Below are positions 34,843 to 45,012 of a stretch of 64,000 bases of DNA, piece by piece. Origin of the DNA: Pseudoalteromonas sp. MSK9-3 (GTDB lineage: Bacteria > Pseudomonadota > Gammaproteobacteria > Enterobacterales > Alteromonadaceae); contig NZ_MIET01000035.1 in NCBI RefSeq assembly GCF_003590335.1, positions 1-64,000 of the forward strand, read 5' to 3'. Positions within the stretch are counted from its first letter, which is position 1. The number at the start of each line of letters is the position of its first letter. Under the pieces are notes generated by a model. It searched no databases, was not told the origin of the DNA, and worked only from the letters and a program-made list of their open reading frames with translations. Both the position numbers and the translations under genes were made by a program.

Positions 34843-36258
34843 TTACTGAAAGTGACAATCTCGTACTAAATGTACTGCGTGCTTTTCGGTTCTTGTACCG
34901 TAAAAAATAATGCTGTTTTGGTATTGATAGTGATACGATTTATCTGTTTCTTTACTATGTGGCGTTGCGCTCCAAACTTGTGTCATAGGCACATTTGGAA
35001 ACGCAAATGGATTCAAAGCAGGCTCTTCACATTGGTTTTCGATGGTACGTTGTAACTCTTTTAAATTTGGCAGCCGCCAAGGCTTTTGAGCTTGCTCGCT
35101 TCTCTCTTGTGCATGTTCGAGGGCTTCTTGCCATGTGTATAAGCTTGCTTCTCCTTCGGTGCAATTTTCACCGTTTTTTCCTGCCACACATGCTTGCCAA
35201 ATCAATCCTGTAAATGTATCGAGTACACTGCCAGTATTATCCCTTTTAAATCGCGCAATCGGTGCGGTCGCATCAACTATGCGATTACAGCGTTGTTTCG
35301 GAGCAACTTCATTTCTTAGCTCACTGTTTATTTCCAAGTCATTCTCTGCAGGGAGCTGACTGACAAAAGCATTGCCTCTGACCAGTCTTATCATTTGTTT
35401 ATTGGTACTGACCCCTCCCGCAGCAGTACCAAAATTAAAGTTAACCGCCCAAATGCTGTTTGTATCATCGGTGTCTATGGTATCTGTCCAGTAATTTCCT
35501 ACTTTAGTGTGTGGAAAGGCGGTTAAATCAATCGCGGGTTGAGCCGCGCTATAATCAACTAAATCTTGTAATTCTATTTTAGAAGGCAACCGCCAATCGG
35601 TAAAACCGCAGAGTGCTTGCGCATTAATGAGCGTGAGATACTTGTGCGTATCACAGCCGTCTTCAATATTACAGACCCCTAAATTCTCACTAGAATAGTC
35701 GAGAAAACGAGGGTTTGCATAACTGTAGGTTTGGTCGGCGGCGTTAGCTAGTCCACTCGATTGTGGTGCTTTTACCTCCCAAATGAGTCCCGTGTGATTG
35801 TCTTGAATACATTGCCACGTTTGCGCGTCATTCGGCAGTAGTGCGCCACTATTCGATATTTTAGAGTAATCAAAGCCTGCATTACCAAACCCTGCTTTTT
35901 CTAGTGTTCCTCCTAGGGCCTGCTGATCTCGGCCTATCTGGCAATCCTGTATAAAGGGAGCTTGTTGATTACAAGCCGATAAGTTTTCGGTTGGGTAGTC
36001 GGCGCTATAGTGTATGCCAGTGTCGTTACCTTTGAGAATAATGTCATCGCAGCTACAGGGACCATTACATAAAGGAATGGTGGGTAGTGTAACCATGATT
36101 GGGTCATCAATAGGGTCATCAATAGGATCACTAGGCGACTCATTATCTTGGGAGTCATCAGGGCTATAATTACAGCCAGTGAGCGTAGTAATAAAACAGA
36201 GGTAAATAAACTTTTTTCGATGCCTTTTAGTGTACATAGCCGCTGTAGATATTTTCAT
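34843..36258 (-). CDS. Lipoprotein with two DUF1566 (Lcl C-terminal) domains
   Basis: 471 aa, ATG at 36258 after AAAGGAAAG. A basic signal sequence ends in lipobox LTGC (acyl Cys ~29), followed by an acidic repetitive linker (DDPIDDPIDDP type). There are two DUF1566 units: NHTGLIWEVK with TDWRLPSKIELQDLV and YWTDT near 165-275, and TFTGLIWQACV with KPWRLPNLKELQRTI and VWSATP near 350-465. DUF1566 (Lcl_C) domains occur in the Legionella collagen-like adhesin and in many marine surface proteins, so a surface or adhesion role is plausible. It is transcribed just ahead of the barrel protein gene. Confidence 0.85.
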   Translation of the reverse strand: MKISTAAMYTKRHRKKFIYLCFITTLTGCNYSPDDSQDNESPSDPIDDPIDDPIMVTLPTIPLCNGPCSCDDIILKGNDTGIHYSADYPTENLSACNQQAPFIQDCQIGRDQQALGGTLEKAGFGNAGFDYSKISNSGALLPNDAQTWQCIQDNHTGLIWEVKAPQSSGLANAADQTYSYANPRFLDYSSENLGVCNIEDGCDTHKYLTLINAQALCGFTDWRLPSKIELQDLVDYSAAQPAIDLTAFPHTKVGNYWTDTIDTDDTNSIWAVNFNFGTAAGGVSTNKQMIRLVRGNAFVSQLPAENDLEINSELRNEVAPKQRCNRIVDATAPIARFKRDNTGSVLDTFTGLIWQACVAGKNGENCTEGEASLYTWQEALEHAQERSEQAQKPWRLPNLKELQRTIENQCEEPALNPFAFPNVPMTQVWSATPHSKETDKSYHYQYQNSIIFYGTRTEKHAVHLVRDCHFQ

Positions 36259-36518
36259 ACTTTCCTTTATTTCAGACGGTAATAGGTGTTTATTATTTTT
36301 ATATTTGCAATATTTAAATGCGATTATTTATTTTATATTAGACACAGACTTTTATTTGAGCAAAGTTGGGCTTGTTTAAATAAATATTCACATGGATTTT
36401 TTTGCAGTTCGCTGTCTTCATTCTATGCTTATGACAAGCTGTCAGTTTTGTATTAAGTGGTAAAACTAGGCGTGGTAGTACCTAAAATAATTTTAAATAC
36501 AAAATAAAGGAAATGTTT

Positions 36519-37250
36519 ATGGAGTCAGTAGATCCCCTGTTAATTGCATTTTTACCCAAAGATATTCGTTCAATGTTTTTCCCGTATGCGAGTGTTCAAT
36601 TGGGGGCTTTGCTGCTTAATTTAATACTTGGGTTTGTACTTGCATCAGTGATTGGTTATCACTTTCGTAAATATTCTTCTGCATTTTGTAATAGGCAAGA
36701 CTTTTCTCGTTTGTTTCCGTTGTTGATGTTAACCGTGATCTTGATTATTACAGTCGTGAAAGCTTCTCTTGCACTTGCGCTAGGACTGGTCGGTGCATTA
36801 TCGATTGTGCGTTTTAGGACACCCATTAAAGAACCAGAAGAGTTGATTTACTTGTTCTTAAATATAGGCATTGCGGTGGCATTAGGAGCCGGTCAAACAT
36901 TAGCGGCGATCGTTGCGTGTTCAGTCACATTGGTATTGGTCACATTGGTTAAAAAGCGCCATGCCAAATCGTTTGAAGAGCATGGCTTATTTTTATCTTT
37001 GAGTTACGTAAAAACAGATGAAAATACTCAATCAGATATTTCTTTAAACTCATTAAAATCGACGCTTGAGCGACATTCAGTTCGAATGGAAATGCGGCGA
37101 TATGACACCGATGATGTGCGTTTTGATGCGACATTCTTTATTTCAATTAAAGGGGCTCAAGACGTTGACCAGCTTGTGAATGAACTTAAGTCACACTATT
37201 CAGGCATTAATATTTCGTTGTTAGAGCAGCATAACATAACAGGTGTGTAG
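36519..37250 (+). CDS. DUF4956 membrane protein
   Basis: 243 aa from ATG 36519, since AAAGGA is 7 nt before it but only 1-2 nt before the upstream ATG at 36513. About four transmembrane segments span residues ~20-150 (LGALLLNLILGFVLASVIGY, LLMLTVILIITVVKASLALALG). They are joined by the conserved cytoplasmic loop LVGALSIVRFRTPIKEPEE, the DUF4956 hallmark. A soluble alpha/beta tail (about 155-243) resembles a small ferredoxin-like domain. First gene of a three-gene operon with a CotH/beta-helix protein and a VTC-domain protein, a recurrent association of unknown function. Confidence 0.88.
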   Translation: MESVDPLLIAFLPKDIRSMFFPYASVQLGALLLNLILGFVLASVIGYHFRKYSSAFCNRQDFSRLFPLLMLTVILIITVVKASLALALGLVGALSIVRFRTPIKEPEELIYLFLNIGIAVALGAGQTLAAIVACSVTLVLVTLVKKRHAKSFEEHGLFLSLSYVKTDENTQSDISLNSLKSTLERHSVRMEMRRYDTDDVRFDATFFISIKGAQDVDQLVNELKSHYSGINISLLEQHNITGV

Positions 37251-37252
37251 CC

Positions 37253-39886
37253 ATGCGTTTAGATTCGATACAAGCGCAGACATCAAAAGCTGAAAAGTTG
37301 GCTTTGATAGGGGCCATATGCATTATCGCTATGTTATTACTGCCCTCTGTCAATATGGTAAAAACGTTACTGATCCAAAGTGGTTTTGTGTCTTTGCATC
37401 AAAGTGGGCAAGCCAAAGCAGCCCAGTTAGCCAGTGATATTATAGAAGCACCGGTAAATTGGGCCTTAGCTGAAACCGATATTCCAGTGATTAAACTGGA
37501 TATAAAATATCAAGATTGGCTGTTGTTAGAGCAAGACCGCAATACGGCTTTAAAAAAGGGGCAAATTCAAGATCAAAGAGCACAAGTGTCTGGTAATGTA
37601 TTTTTTGAAAATCAGAAATTTAAAGCCAGTGTTAGGTTACAAGGAGATATGCTTGATCATGTTGCATCACACAACCGCTGGTCGCTAAGAGTAGAATTGA
37701 AGCAAAAGCAGGCTTTATTTTCAGCAAGACGCTTTTCTTTGTTGAGCTCTAACGTGAGAATTCACCAAGGCCCCATGTTATTTGCGCAAACAATGCGCCT
37801 CGCTGGGTTTGATATTATTTCGCCGACATACAAGCCTGTGCGGGTTATTTTAAATGGTCAAGATTGGGGCCTAATGATGTTTGAGCAAGCCTTTAGTCAA
37901 GATATGCTTGCAACAAACAACCGCACTGAAGGCATGATTGTTAGGTTAGACTTATATCAACAAACCGCTTCTGAAACTCAGCAATTACAGCGAGTATTAA
38001 AACCAAGGGTAATACAGCGCAATACGATATTAAAAAATGAAAGCCTAAGTAAGCAACGACAAATTGCATTAGCCTTAGTGAACGATTTTATAGACGATAA
38101 ACGTATCGCGAGCGATGTATTTGACGCACAAAGACTAGGGCAATATTTAGCTACCGCGGATGTTTGGGGAGCATGGCATGCACTCACATGGAATAATTGG
38201 CGTTGGTACTACAATCCACATACAGCTAAGTTGGAACCTATTCAAAGTGATGTTGCGGTTACTCCAGCTGAACACCATTGGCTTATGCAGCCACCTTCAC
38301 AAAGCTTTTTGATCAGTAAGAAAATGCTTGAAGATCCGATTGTGAAACGGGCATATGATGCTGCCATGTCAAAATTAGCAGCGCAATTTAATAGTGGCAC
38401 GCTGCTGAGTAAACTAGATGAGTATCAAGCTGATTTTATGCAGCAGTTACATATGAGCGCGCCATTAGTAAATGCATTTGATCTTGACCTATTAAAAACT
38501 CAAGTACAGTGTATTGTGCAAGGCTACTTAGACACACCGTGCCAGAATATTAGGCCCATGGACCCTCAATTGCATCGGCACATGAGCAGTATGGTGGCTC
38601 AACAGAGTTGGGATCTTGTCAGTGAGCTAAAGCACACTGAACAGGCATCAGAATTTACAATACGCAATCCAGGTTCTCAGCCCCTTGAAATAAAAGGACT
38701 TACGGGAGTTAATTCATTTGAATTACAGTTTCCGTTAGAGGATATTAATGCCCAAATGCCATTCAAACTTGCACAAAACGCTGAAATTTCTCTTGTGCTG
38801 CCCAAAGAGTTAACGCAGGTGAAGGTAACAGCTGGTGTGACTGGGCAAAAGAAAGCACAATTTACCTTTATCAAGGATGTTCAACCATTAAGTTTTATTC
38901 CACGCCCTAACCCAGCTGCCGATGTTCAACGTTACCCCTTTATTGAAGTAAGTGAAAATACTTGGAAAATACGCAGCGGAAAATGGGAAATAGGAGATTA
39001 CATTGTCACGCCTGCTGATATAAACCTGATAATTGATGCGGGCACACACTTGCGGTTTACTCAAGGTGCGGGAATGATGGTCTTTGGTAAAGTAACATTC
39101 CAAGGGAGCGAGCAGGCACCAATTGTGATCACACGTTCAGAGGGGGTGCCATATTGGGCTGGGATCACCGTATTTAATCACACTAACCAAACTAAATCTT
39201 TTGTAAAGCATGTGCAACTGAGTCATGCGAGTAGCCCCAAATTGGGTCTATGGCAGCCAAGGGGATCGGCTTACTTTATTGGTGGGAAGGTCAATATTGA
39301 AGGGTTAAGTATTAGCGATAATTACTCTGAAGATGCATTAAATATTATAAATAGCGATGTAAATATCACTCAGTTATCTATTCGAAATGCGCTTTCTGAT
39401 GCATTTGATTGTGATTTCTGCACTGGAGAAGTCGCTGATTCAAGGTTTAATGATGTTGGCGCCCGCTCTGGTGGAGATGGAATTGATGTGAGTGGATCAA
39501 AGCTAAAGATCAGTCGAACACAATTTACCAATATACGTGATAAGGCAATTTCTGCTGGTGAACGTAGTCATTTATCGGTATACGATAGTCAGTTTAAGAA
39601 AATTAATTTTGCTCTGGTTGCCAAAGACGACTCTCGTATTGACGGGAGTCGCTTAGCCGTTGAGGAAGTAAATCATTATGCCCTAATGAGTTACAGTAAA
39701 AAGCCATATTTTGGACCTGGAAGCATGTCAGTCTCAGAATTTACGTGTTCGGATACTGGGTGTGGCCAAAAGGTCGTAACACAAATAGGCAGTGACTTAT
39801 TAGTCAATGGAAAGCAAATAACACCACAGCCTTTGAGCGTAAAGGGATTGTATCAAACAGTAATGAAATCGGATAAGCCAAAATGA
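37253..39886 (+). CDS. CotH-kinase-like protein fused to a right-handed beta-helix
   Basis: 877 aa beginning 2 bp after the DUF4956 stop. One N-terminal membrane anchor (about 15-40: IGAICIIAMLLLPSVNMV). Residues ~75-440 are CotH-like (VSGNVFFENQKFKASVRLQGD, ADVWGAWHALTWNNWRWYYNP), the atypical protein-kinase fold first known from spore-coat CotH. Residues ~590-860 form parallel beta-helix turns with repeated short strands (GKVTFQGSEQAPIVITRS, GDGIDVSGSKLKISRTQF). The periplasmic/external beta-helix could bind a polysaccharide. The kinase partner residues were not verified one by one. It overlaps the VTC gene by 4 nt, so translation is coupled. Confidence 0.85.
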   Translation: MRLDSIQAQTSKAEKLALIGAICIIAMLLLPSVNMVKTLLIQSGFVSLHQSGQAKAAQLASDIIEAPVNWALAETDIPVIKLDIKYQDWLLLEQDRNTALKKGQIQDQRAQVSGNVFFENQKFKASVRLQGDMLDHVASHNRWSLRVELKQKQALFSARRFSLLSSNVRIHQGPMLFAQTMRLAGFDIISPTYKPVRVILNGQDWGLMMFEQAFSQDMLATNNRTEGMIVRLDLYQQTASETQQLQRVLKPRVIQRNTILKNESLSKQRQIALALVNDFIDDKRIASDVFDAQRLGQYLATADVWGAWHALTWNNWRWYYNPHTAKLEPIQSDVAVTPAEHHWLMQPPSQSFLISKKMLEDPIVKRAYDAAMSKLAAQFNSGTLLSKLDEYQADFMQQLHMSAPLVNAFDLDLLKTQVQCIVQGYLDTPCQNIRPMDPQLHRHMSSMVAQQSWDLVSELKHTEQASEFTIRNPGSQPLEIKGLTGVNSFELQFPLEDINAQMPFKLAQNAEISLVLPKELTQVKVTAGVTGQKKAQFTFIKDVQPLSFIPRPNPAADVQRYPFIEVSENTWKIRSGKWEIGDYIVTPADINLIIDAGTHLRFTQGAGMMVFGKVTFQGSEQAPIVITRSEGVPYWAGITVFNHTNQTKSFVKHVQLSHASSPKLGLWQPRGSAYFIGGKVNIEGLSISDNYSEDALNIINSDVNITQLSIRNALSDAFDCDFCTGEVADSRFNDVGARSGGDGIDVSGSKLKISRTQFTNIRDKAISAGERSHLSVYDSQFKKINFALVAKDDSRIDGSRLAVEEVNHYALMSYSKKPYFGPGSMSVSEFTCSDTGCGQKVVTQIGSDLLVNGKQITPQPLSVKGLYQTVMKSDKPK

Positions 39887-40566
39887 CGCAGCCTAGTAGA
39901 CGTTTTGAGGTAAAAATACCTATTCCGTTAAATCGCTTACACACTGTACAAGCATGGTTAAATACTCATTCGCTGGGTTTTGAAAAGCGCTACCCAGATA
40001 GATTCGTTAATAGTTTATATTTGGATGATGCACATTTAGAGCGCTACGAAGAGAACTTAAGTGGTATTAGTTTTCGTAAGAAGGTACGTATTCGTTGGTA
40101 TGATGATTTAGCAGATGTTAATAATGCGAAGCTTGAATTTAAGCACCGAGAAGCAGGAAAAGGGTTCAAGGTCACTTTTGGATTAGATTTTGATTTCAGC
40201 AAGAATAGAACGCAGTGGCCAAGTATTTTACGTGATGCCTATCGTTCATTACCCCACCGAGGTCAGATATTATGGGGCAATGAACAAATGCCGGTGTTGA
40301 TTTGTCGGTATCAAAGGCAATATTTTGAGTCTACATGTCGGCGAATAAGAGCCACATTTGATCAAGATATGCATGTGTATGATCAACGTTATCACGCTAA
40401 ACTAAACCTGCATAAACAGGTTTCTCTTGGCGCATATGTGCTGCTTGAACTTAAAACTGATGAGCAATATGAACCTGATTTAGCTGCATTAATCGCGACA
40501 TGCCCACTGAGACCTTCTCGACATTCAAAGTACGTCAATGGCATTCGAATGCTGACGTGGTATTAA
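39883..40566 (+). CDS. VTC-domain (polyphosphate polymerase-like) protein
   Basis: 227 aa, ATG overlapping the previous stop (ATGA). It is a CYTH/triphosphate-tunnel fold of the VTC family: RFEVKIPIP at the N-terminus, NSLYLDDAHLERYEENLSG, KKVRIRWYDD, AKLEFKHRE, and HSKYVNGIRML at the C-terminus. The basic and acidic residues lining the tunnel are in the expected strands. In yeast the VTC domain makes polyphosphate. Bacterial copies next to CotH and DUF4956 have no proven product, so nucleotide or polyphosphate chemistry serving the operon is only inferred. It is a complete, compact member. Confidence 0.9.
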   Translation: MTQPSRRFEVKIPIPLNRLHTVQAWLNTHSLGFEKRYPDRFVNSLYLDDAHLERYEENLSGISFRKKVRIRWYDDLADVNNAKLEFKHREAGKGFKVTFGLDFDFSKNRTQWPSILRDAYRSLPHRGQILWGNEQMPVLICRYQRQYFESTCRRIRATFDQDMHVYDQRYHAKLNLHKQVSLGAYVLLELKTDEQYEPDLAALIATCPLRPSRHSKYVNGIRMLTWY

Positions 40567-40753
40567 TATCAATAAGCTTCTACGACCTGATGATAGAGCT
40601 TTATGCTAACCAGTGAACGCTGGGAAGTCCAAAAGTCCGCTATTTTCTGTGTCAAGTGACACTGCCATCAGTGCTGGGCTACCTAAAATGGGAGAAAAAA
40701 CACACAGCGATAAAGCCTAGACGATATTTTCTTATTAAATAACCAAACATCAA

Positions 40754-41800
40754 TTATGAGGTAAAGCGATAAAGGTAAGCGTATTCAGTTAAAAGTTGAG
40801 AGAATATTACAATATCTGTATTGATCGTGATTGATTTAATATTTGGGGTTTGTATCGGGGCGACTTGAAGTTGTTTTATGGTTTGTATGCTTTGCTTACC
40901 ATCAGTGGTGTACGTTGCATAGTCGTTTGTCTGGTTTGTTAGCTGAGTAAATGCTTGGTACACATTACTCACAGTGGGTGCAAGAGGGGAGTCGAGTGTG
41001 CTTAAAGTGATCCTCGTATTATTAAGTTGTTCGTTCCAATGTTGTAGCTCATAAAGCGTTGTTTTTATCATCGGCTTCATCATTGGTATTACGATACGGC
41101 TATCAAACAACGTGAGGTTTTCTGTTGTTGTAACATATAAAGTTTCAAGCCTTGTGGTGCTTGAAATTGAAAAATCTGATAGTTGCTTTTTTAGCAAAGC
41201 AGCAACGGCACTTTCGAGCTCCCTGGTTTGGCGCTTTGTACTTTTAATAAAGTTCAGTATTTTAATACTGCTATATTTTCTTTTTTCTATGTTGCTAGTG
41301 AGCTTCTTAATTTTGTCGTGGTGATTGATTAAGTTACTGTAGGTTTCATTAAGTGTTAGAGTGTTCCATTGAGATGCATGAATTGCCAATATGGTTTCAA
41401 GGGGATTCAACGTGAGATATTCATTATAACGATGGATTTCAGTTATTAAGGATAGTAGTTCTGTGTGGTCTTTTAGGTTTTTTAGCTGTGTATTGACTTG
41501 TTTGTAGTTATACTGTTTTTTGATTTCATGTAAAATAATATACGCGTCGATAAGCTCGTTTTTTGATAACAAAGTTTGGGCTTGCTGCAGCTTAGATAGG
41601 TTTTTTTTAACTTGGCTAAACGCTTCATTCCAGTTTTTTGGTGCATGACCTGCTAATATTTTAAGTGCGTCGTATTGCGCTATTAAATCGTGTTTTTGTA
41701 TGGCATCTTCTAGCCTTACTTCTTGTTGCTGAATATGACTAGGCTGACAAGCGCTTAAAATTAAGAAAAAAGCAAATGTAATTAGTATTTTTTTTGTCAT
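40754..41800 (-). CDS. Helical lipoprotein of unknown function
   Basis: 348 aa. Lipoprotein signal with lipobox LSAC (Cys 18). The mature protein is almost entirely helical, with long heptad-like stretches (VRLEDAIQKHDLIAQYDAL, QVKKNLSKLQQAQTLLSKNE, NLKDHTELLSLITEIHRY). This suggests coiled-coil bundles or TPR-like repeats on the inner face of a membrane. I do not recognise the family. It is convergent with the VTC operon, monocistronic, and AT-rich like its surroundings. Confidence 0.65.
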   Translation of the reverse strand: MTKKILITFAFFLILSACQPSHIQQQEVRLEDAIQKHDLIAQYDALKILAGHAPKNWNEAFSQVKKNLSKLQQAQTLLSKNELIDAYIILHEIKKQYNYKQVNTQLKNLKDHTELLSLITEIHRYNEYLTLNPLETILAIHASQWNTLTLNETYSNLINHHDKIKKLTSNIEKRKYSSIKILNFIKSTKRQTRELESAVAALLKKQLSDFSISSTTRLETLYVTTTENLTLFDSRIVIPMMKPMIKTTLYELQHWNEQLNNTRITLSTLDSPLAPTVSNVYQAFTQLTNQTNDYATYTTDGKQSIQTIKQLQVAPIQTPNIKSITINTDIVIFSQLLTEYAYLYRFTS

Positions 41801-42036
41801 TATGAGTTCCTTTAATACATACTTTAAATTAGCAAAGAAAGCGCAGTAGAAGCAAGTCTGTATAGTGAAGAAGTAAGTCTACTTTATAAATAAGTTTATG
41901 ATATTGTAAAGATTTTACTTGCTGCTAGTGATGCTTTAAACTAGCCTAGTAATTGTATCCTAATGACTAAGTGTGAGTTATTATAAATCATGCTTAAGAT
42001 ATTATATTTGATCACACAAGCACGGAGCGGCAGAAT

Positions 42037-45012
42037 GTGAATAGTAAAGCAGTCATAAAACAATGGACTTATCAATTCCCTATTCTTAACTCAATTATTA
42101 TATATAGTTTATTTGGTGGACTGTCGATCTATTTGTCTACGCGTACTCCAGGCCTTGATATTTGGTATGCGAGTATGGCGTTCGGGTTATTGTTATCGCA
42201 ACACAGCTATCTTCATTGGAGTAAGTATTGCGTTGCTATTTTGGGTGCTAATATACTGCTTTATTTGAATGTTGCCCCACTATCATTGCACTTAGTGACA
42301 TCCTCTGTTGTGCATGTGTTTGAGGCTATAATCATCGCTGTTTTAATGAAACAGGCGACATCAAAAAAATCAAATCACCAGAGTATATTTGCTTTTACTG
42401 TTGTGTTATTTAATGTGTTGTTATTACCTGCTTTGCTTGGTGCAATTGTTAAAGCCGTTCTCGGTCTTAATTTTACTACCCAGGCTTTACTCACTGTACT
42501 TACTGGAACATTTTTAAGCAGTATCGTTGGGGCTATCTCCGTTTTTCCGATAGGTTATTATTTGTATACGAGTAAACAATCTGATTGGGTTAAACACGAC
42601 GTAAGCATTACCGGTGTTATAGCGCTTATAGCATTTACAGCAGTGGTTAATATTTTTGCATTGATATATATGCCTTACCCGTATGCTTACACCTCACTGG
42701 CACTGGTTTTATCTACCTTATTTATGCCCTTTTCAGGCGTTGCATTGAATATATTAATCAATAGCATTGTGAGTGTGTTGTTTGTATCTTTTGGCATCGT
42801 CACTCTCATGCCAGGGAAACAGTCAGAGCTGCTTTTTTTATTACCTATGTTGTTCACTTATTTAACACCTATCTTGCTTGCAATTACAATAAACAAATAT
42901 AAATTAGCCCATAACAAATTTACTTCTGCGAATGACACCATTCAGCGTATGTACGATTATACGCCGGTTGCAATGCTATCTATTGATAATAAAGGCATAA
43001 TTAACGCTGTCAGCGAGCAGTGGTTAAGTTTGTTAGGATACCCAAGAGAGGCTGTAGTGGGTCGCAGAGCCATTGACTTTCTTACACCTGCTTCGCGAGA
43101 TTATGCGACTAATTATGTTTTGCCTGAATTTTTTAAATTAGGAAAGGTCGAGCGGATCCGCTATCAAATGCATCATTATGATGGCCATATTATTGACGTA
43201 GAGTTAACCAGTGTGATGGAGCCAGAATCTTTGCGCCGAGGGAAATACTTTAACTCTTTAGCGGTCATTAAAGATGTTACAACAGAGATCACATTAACCA
43301 AAAGGTTGGCGCAAGAACGGGAGCTATTAGAAACAACACTTATGTCAATTGGTGATGGGGTTGTGGCGACTGATGTGAATGGGTTGACGCGCTTTGTGAA
43401 CCCCATCGCAGAAAGTTTACTTGGGGTTCGCGCGAGTGAAGCGTTAAATAAACCCGCAGAGCATTATATTCATCTGATTGATAGACACGACTCTACACGC
43501 CTTCCTTGCCCTATTAGGCAAGTACTCGATAGCAGAGAAATGTATACCTTTGAACAAGACGCCATATTGGTTAGCAAGTCAGGTGTGCAGTACAGCATTC
43601 AAGATAAAACAACACCTATTGTGACTTCTAAAGGAGAACTTCAAGGTGTCGTTATGGTATTTCAAGATGTTACTGAGTTGGTTGCCAGTAATGATCGCAT
43701 GGCCTATCTAGCTCAGCATGATGCGCTGACAGGGCTACCAAATAGAACATTAGCGCTAGATCGCCTGTATCAAGCTTGTAGCAAGCACGCTAGGGTACCG
43801 CAAAAATTTGCTGTTGCATTTGTTGATGTGGACAATTTCAAACACATAAATGATTCGTTTGGACATGATTGTGGTGATGTTGTGTTACAAACTTTGGGTA
43901 AAAAGCTCAATACTATTTTAAGATCCAGCGATACGGCTGCGAGGCTTGGGGGAGATGAGTTCCTATTATTATTACATGATGTAACAGATAGACAGGCAAT
44001 TTCTCAAATTTATGAGAAGTTAAACAAAGCGGTTAGTGCGCCTATCATTGTAAATAAACAGAGTGTGTCGGTATCTATTAGTATTGGGGTATGTGTGTTT
44101 CCTGATGATGGTATTGAGCCCGATGTGCTACTTAAACGTGCCGATGAAGCAATGTATCAGGCTAAATCTCATGGCCGAAATCGTTTAAGTTTTTATAGTC
44201 AAACGACAATAAAAAATGCCTTAGAGCATGTGCAATTGACCGAGTTATTAAGTGAAAATAACTTATATAGTCAAGATATGTTCGCTATCACGCCTTTGAT
44301 TAGAGCTGTTGATCATAATATTCAGGGTGTGGTTATTGAATATGACTGTTCTAGAGTCATGCCAGAATTTAAAGGCGTTGATGTTTTCGCCTTAGCTCGA
44401 CAACAGGCGGTTTTTGCGCAAATTAGCAAGCAGTGGTTTGAAGGGGTAACTCATATTTTATCCAGATTACCAATTCACGGTGTGAGGGATATCGTTGTTC
44501 GTATCCATGATGAGCAGGTACTCAGTGATGAATTTTATCATGGGGTAAAATTGAGTATAGAAGAGCTAAACATACACCCAAGTAAACTGGTATTGAGCTT
44601 TCAAGAGTCTGTATTATGTCATGGTAGCAAACCAGTTGTTGATGCCATAAGCCGACTGAAAGCACTTGGCCTTCGCTTGGATGTGAGTGAATTCGGAGTA
44701 CATAGTATCTCGTTAGATTTTTTAAATGTGTTACCGTTAGATTCAGTGACTATTGGGCGAGGGTTAACATCGCAAATGGAGGCTGAGCAGCACAATGAGA
44801 CTTTGACTTATTCATTGGTTAAGCTAGCGAAAAGCTTAAAGTTAACCTGCTGTGCTATGACAGTATCCACGTCATACCAAGCCACTTTATTAGAGGCGAT
44901 GGGCTGTGATCATTTACTTGGAGATTACTTTTATAAAACAATGGATATTGAACAGCTTAATGTACTTGTAGACACACCACAAAATGTAATGTTAGTTAGC
45001 TCAAATCAGTAG
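42037..45012 (+). CDS. MASE1-PAS-PAS-GGDEF protein with a degenerate EAL domain
   Basis: 991 aa. MASE1-like integral membrane sensor (about 10-290, eight or more TMs); PAS 1 (about 305-420, YTPVAMLSIDNKG); PAS 2 (about 430-550, MSIGDGVVATDVNG); GGDEF (about 565-720). The active site GGDEF is at 638-642, with an intact RSSD inhibitory I-site before it, so diguanylate cyclase activity is likely. The rest (about 730-985) has the shape of an EAL domain but has lost the key motifs: no E-A-L at its start, LDVSEFGVHSIS where DDFGTG is expected, and no AEGVE. It probably makes c-di-GMP and keeps the EAL domain as a binding or regulatory module. GTG start at 42037 assumed. Confidence 0.9.
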   Translation: MNSKAVIKQWTYQFPILNSIIIYSLFGGLSIYLSTRTPGLDIWYASMAFGLLLSQHSYLHWSKYCVAILGANILLYLNVAPLSLHLVTSSVVHVFEAIIIAVLMKQATSKKSNHQSIFAFTVVLFNVLLLPALLGAIVKAVLGLNFTTQALLTVLTGTFLSSIVGAISVFPIGYYLYTSKQSDWVKHDVSITGVIALIAFTAVVNIFALIYMPYPYAYTSLALVLSTLFMPFSGVALNILINSIVSVLFVSFGIVTLMPGKQSELLFLLPMLFTYLTPILLAITINKYKLAHNKFTSANDTIQRMYDYTPVAMLSIDNKGIINAVSEQWLSLLGYPREAVVGRRAIDFLTPASRDYATNYVLPEFFKLGKVERIRYQMHHYDGHIIDVELTSVMEPESLRRGKYFNSLAVIKDVTTEITLTKRLAQERELLETTLMSIGDGVVATDVNGLTRFVNPIAESLLGVRASEALNKPAEHYIHLIDRHDSTRLPCPIRQVLDSREMYTFEQDAILVSKSGVQYSIQDKTTPIVTSKGELQGVVMVFQDVTELVASNDRMAYLAQHDALTGLPNRTLALDRLYQACSKHARVPQKFAVAFVDVDNFKHINDSFGHDCGDVVLQTLGKKLNTILRSSDTAARLGGDEFLLLLHDVTDRQAISQIYEKLNKAVSAPIIVNKQSVSVSISIGVCVFPDDGIEPDVLLKRADEAMYQAKSHGRNRLSFYSQTTIKNALEHVQLTELLSENNLYSQDMFAITPLIRAVDHNIQGVVIEYDCSRVMPEFKGVDVFALARQQAVFAQISKQWFEGVTHILSRLPIHGVRDIVVRIHDEQVLSDEFYHGVKLSIEELNIHPSKLVLSFQESVLCHGSKPVVDAISRLKALGLRLDVSEFGVHSISLDFLNVLPLDSVTIGRGLTSQMEAEQHNETLTYSLVKLAKSLKLTCCAMTVSTSYQATLLEAMGCDHLLGDYFYKTMDIEQLNVLVDTPQNVMLVSSNQ

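Noticed and set aside
40649..40662. Short palindrome GTGTCAAGTGACAC between converging genes
   Set aside because: Too short and with no T-run; not distinguishable from chance.
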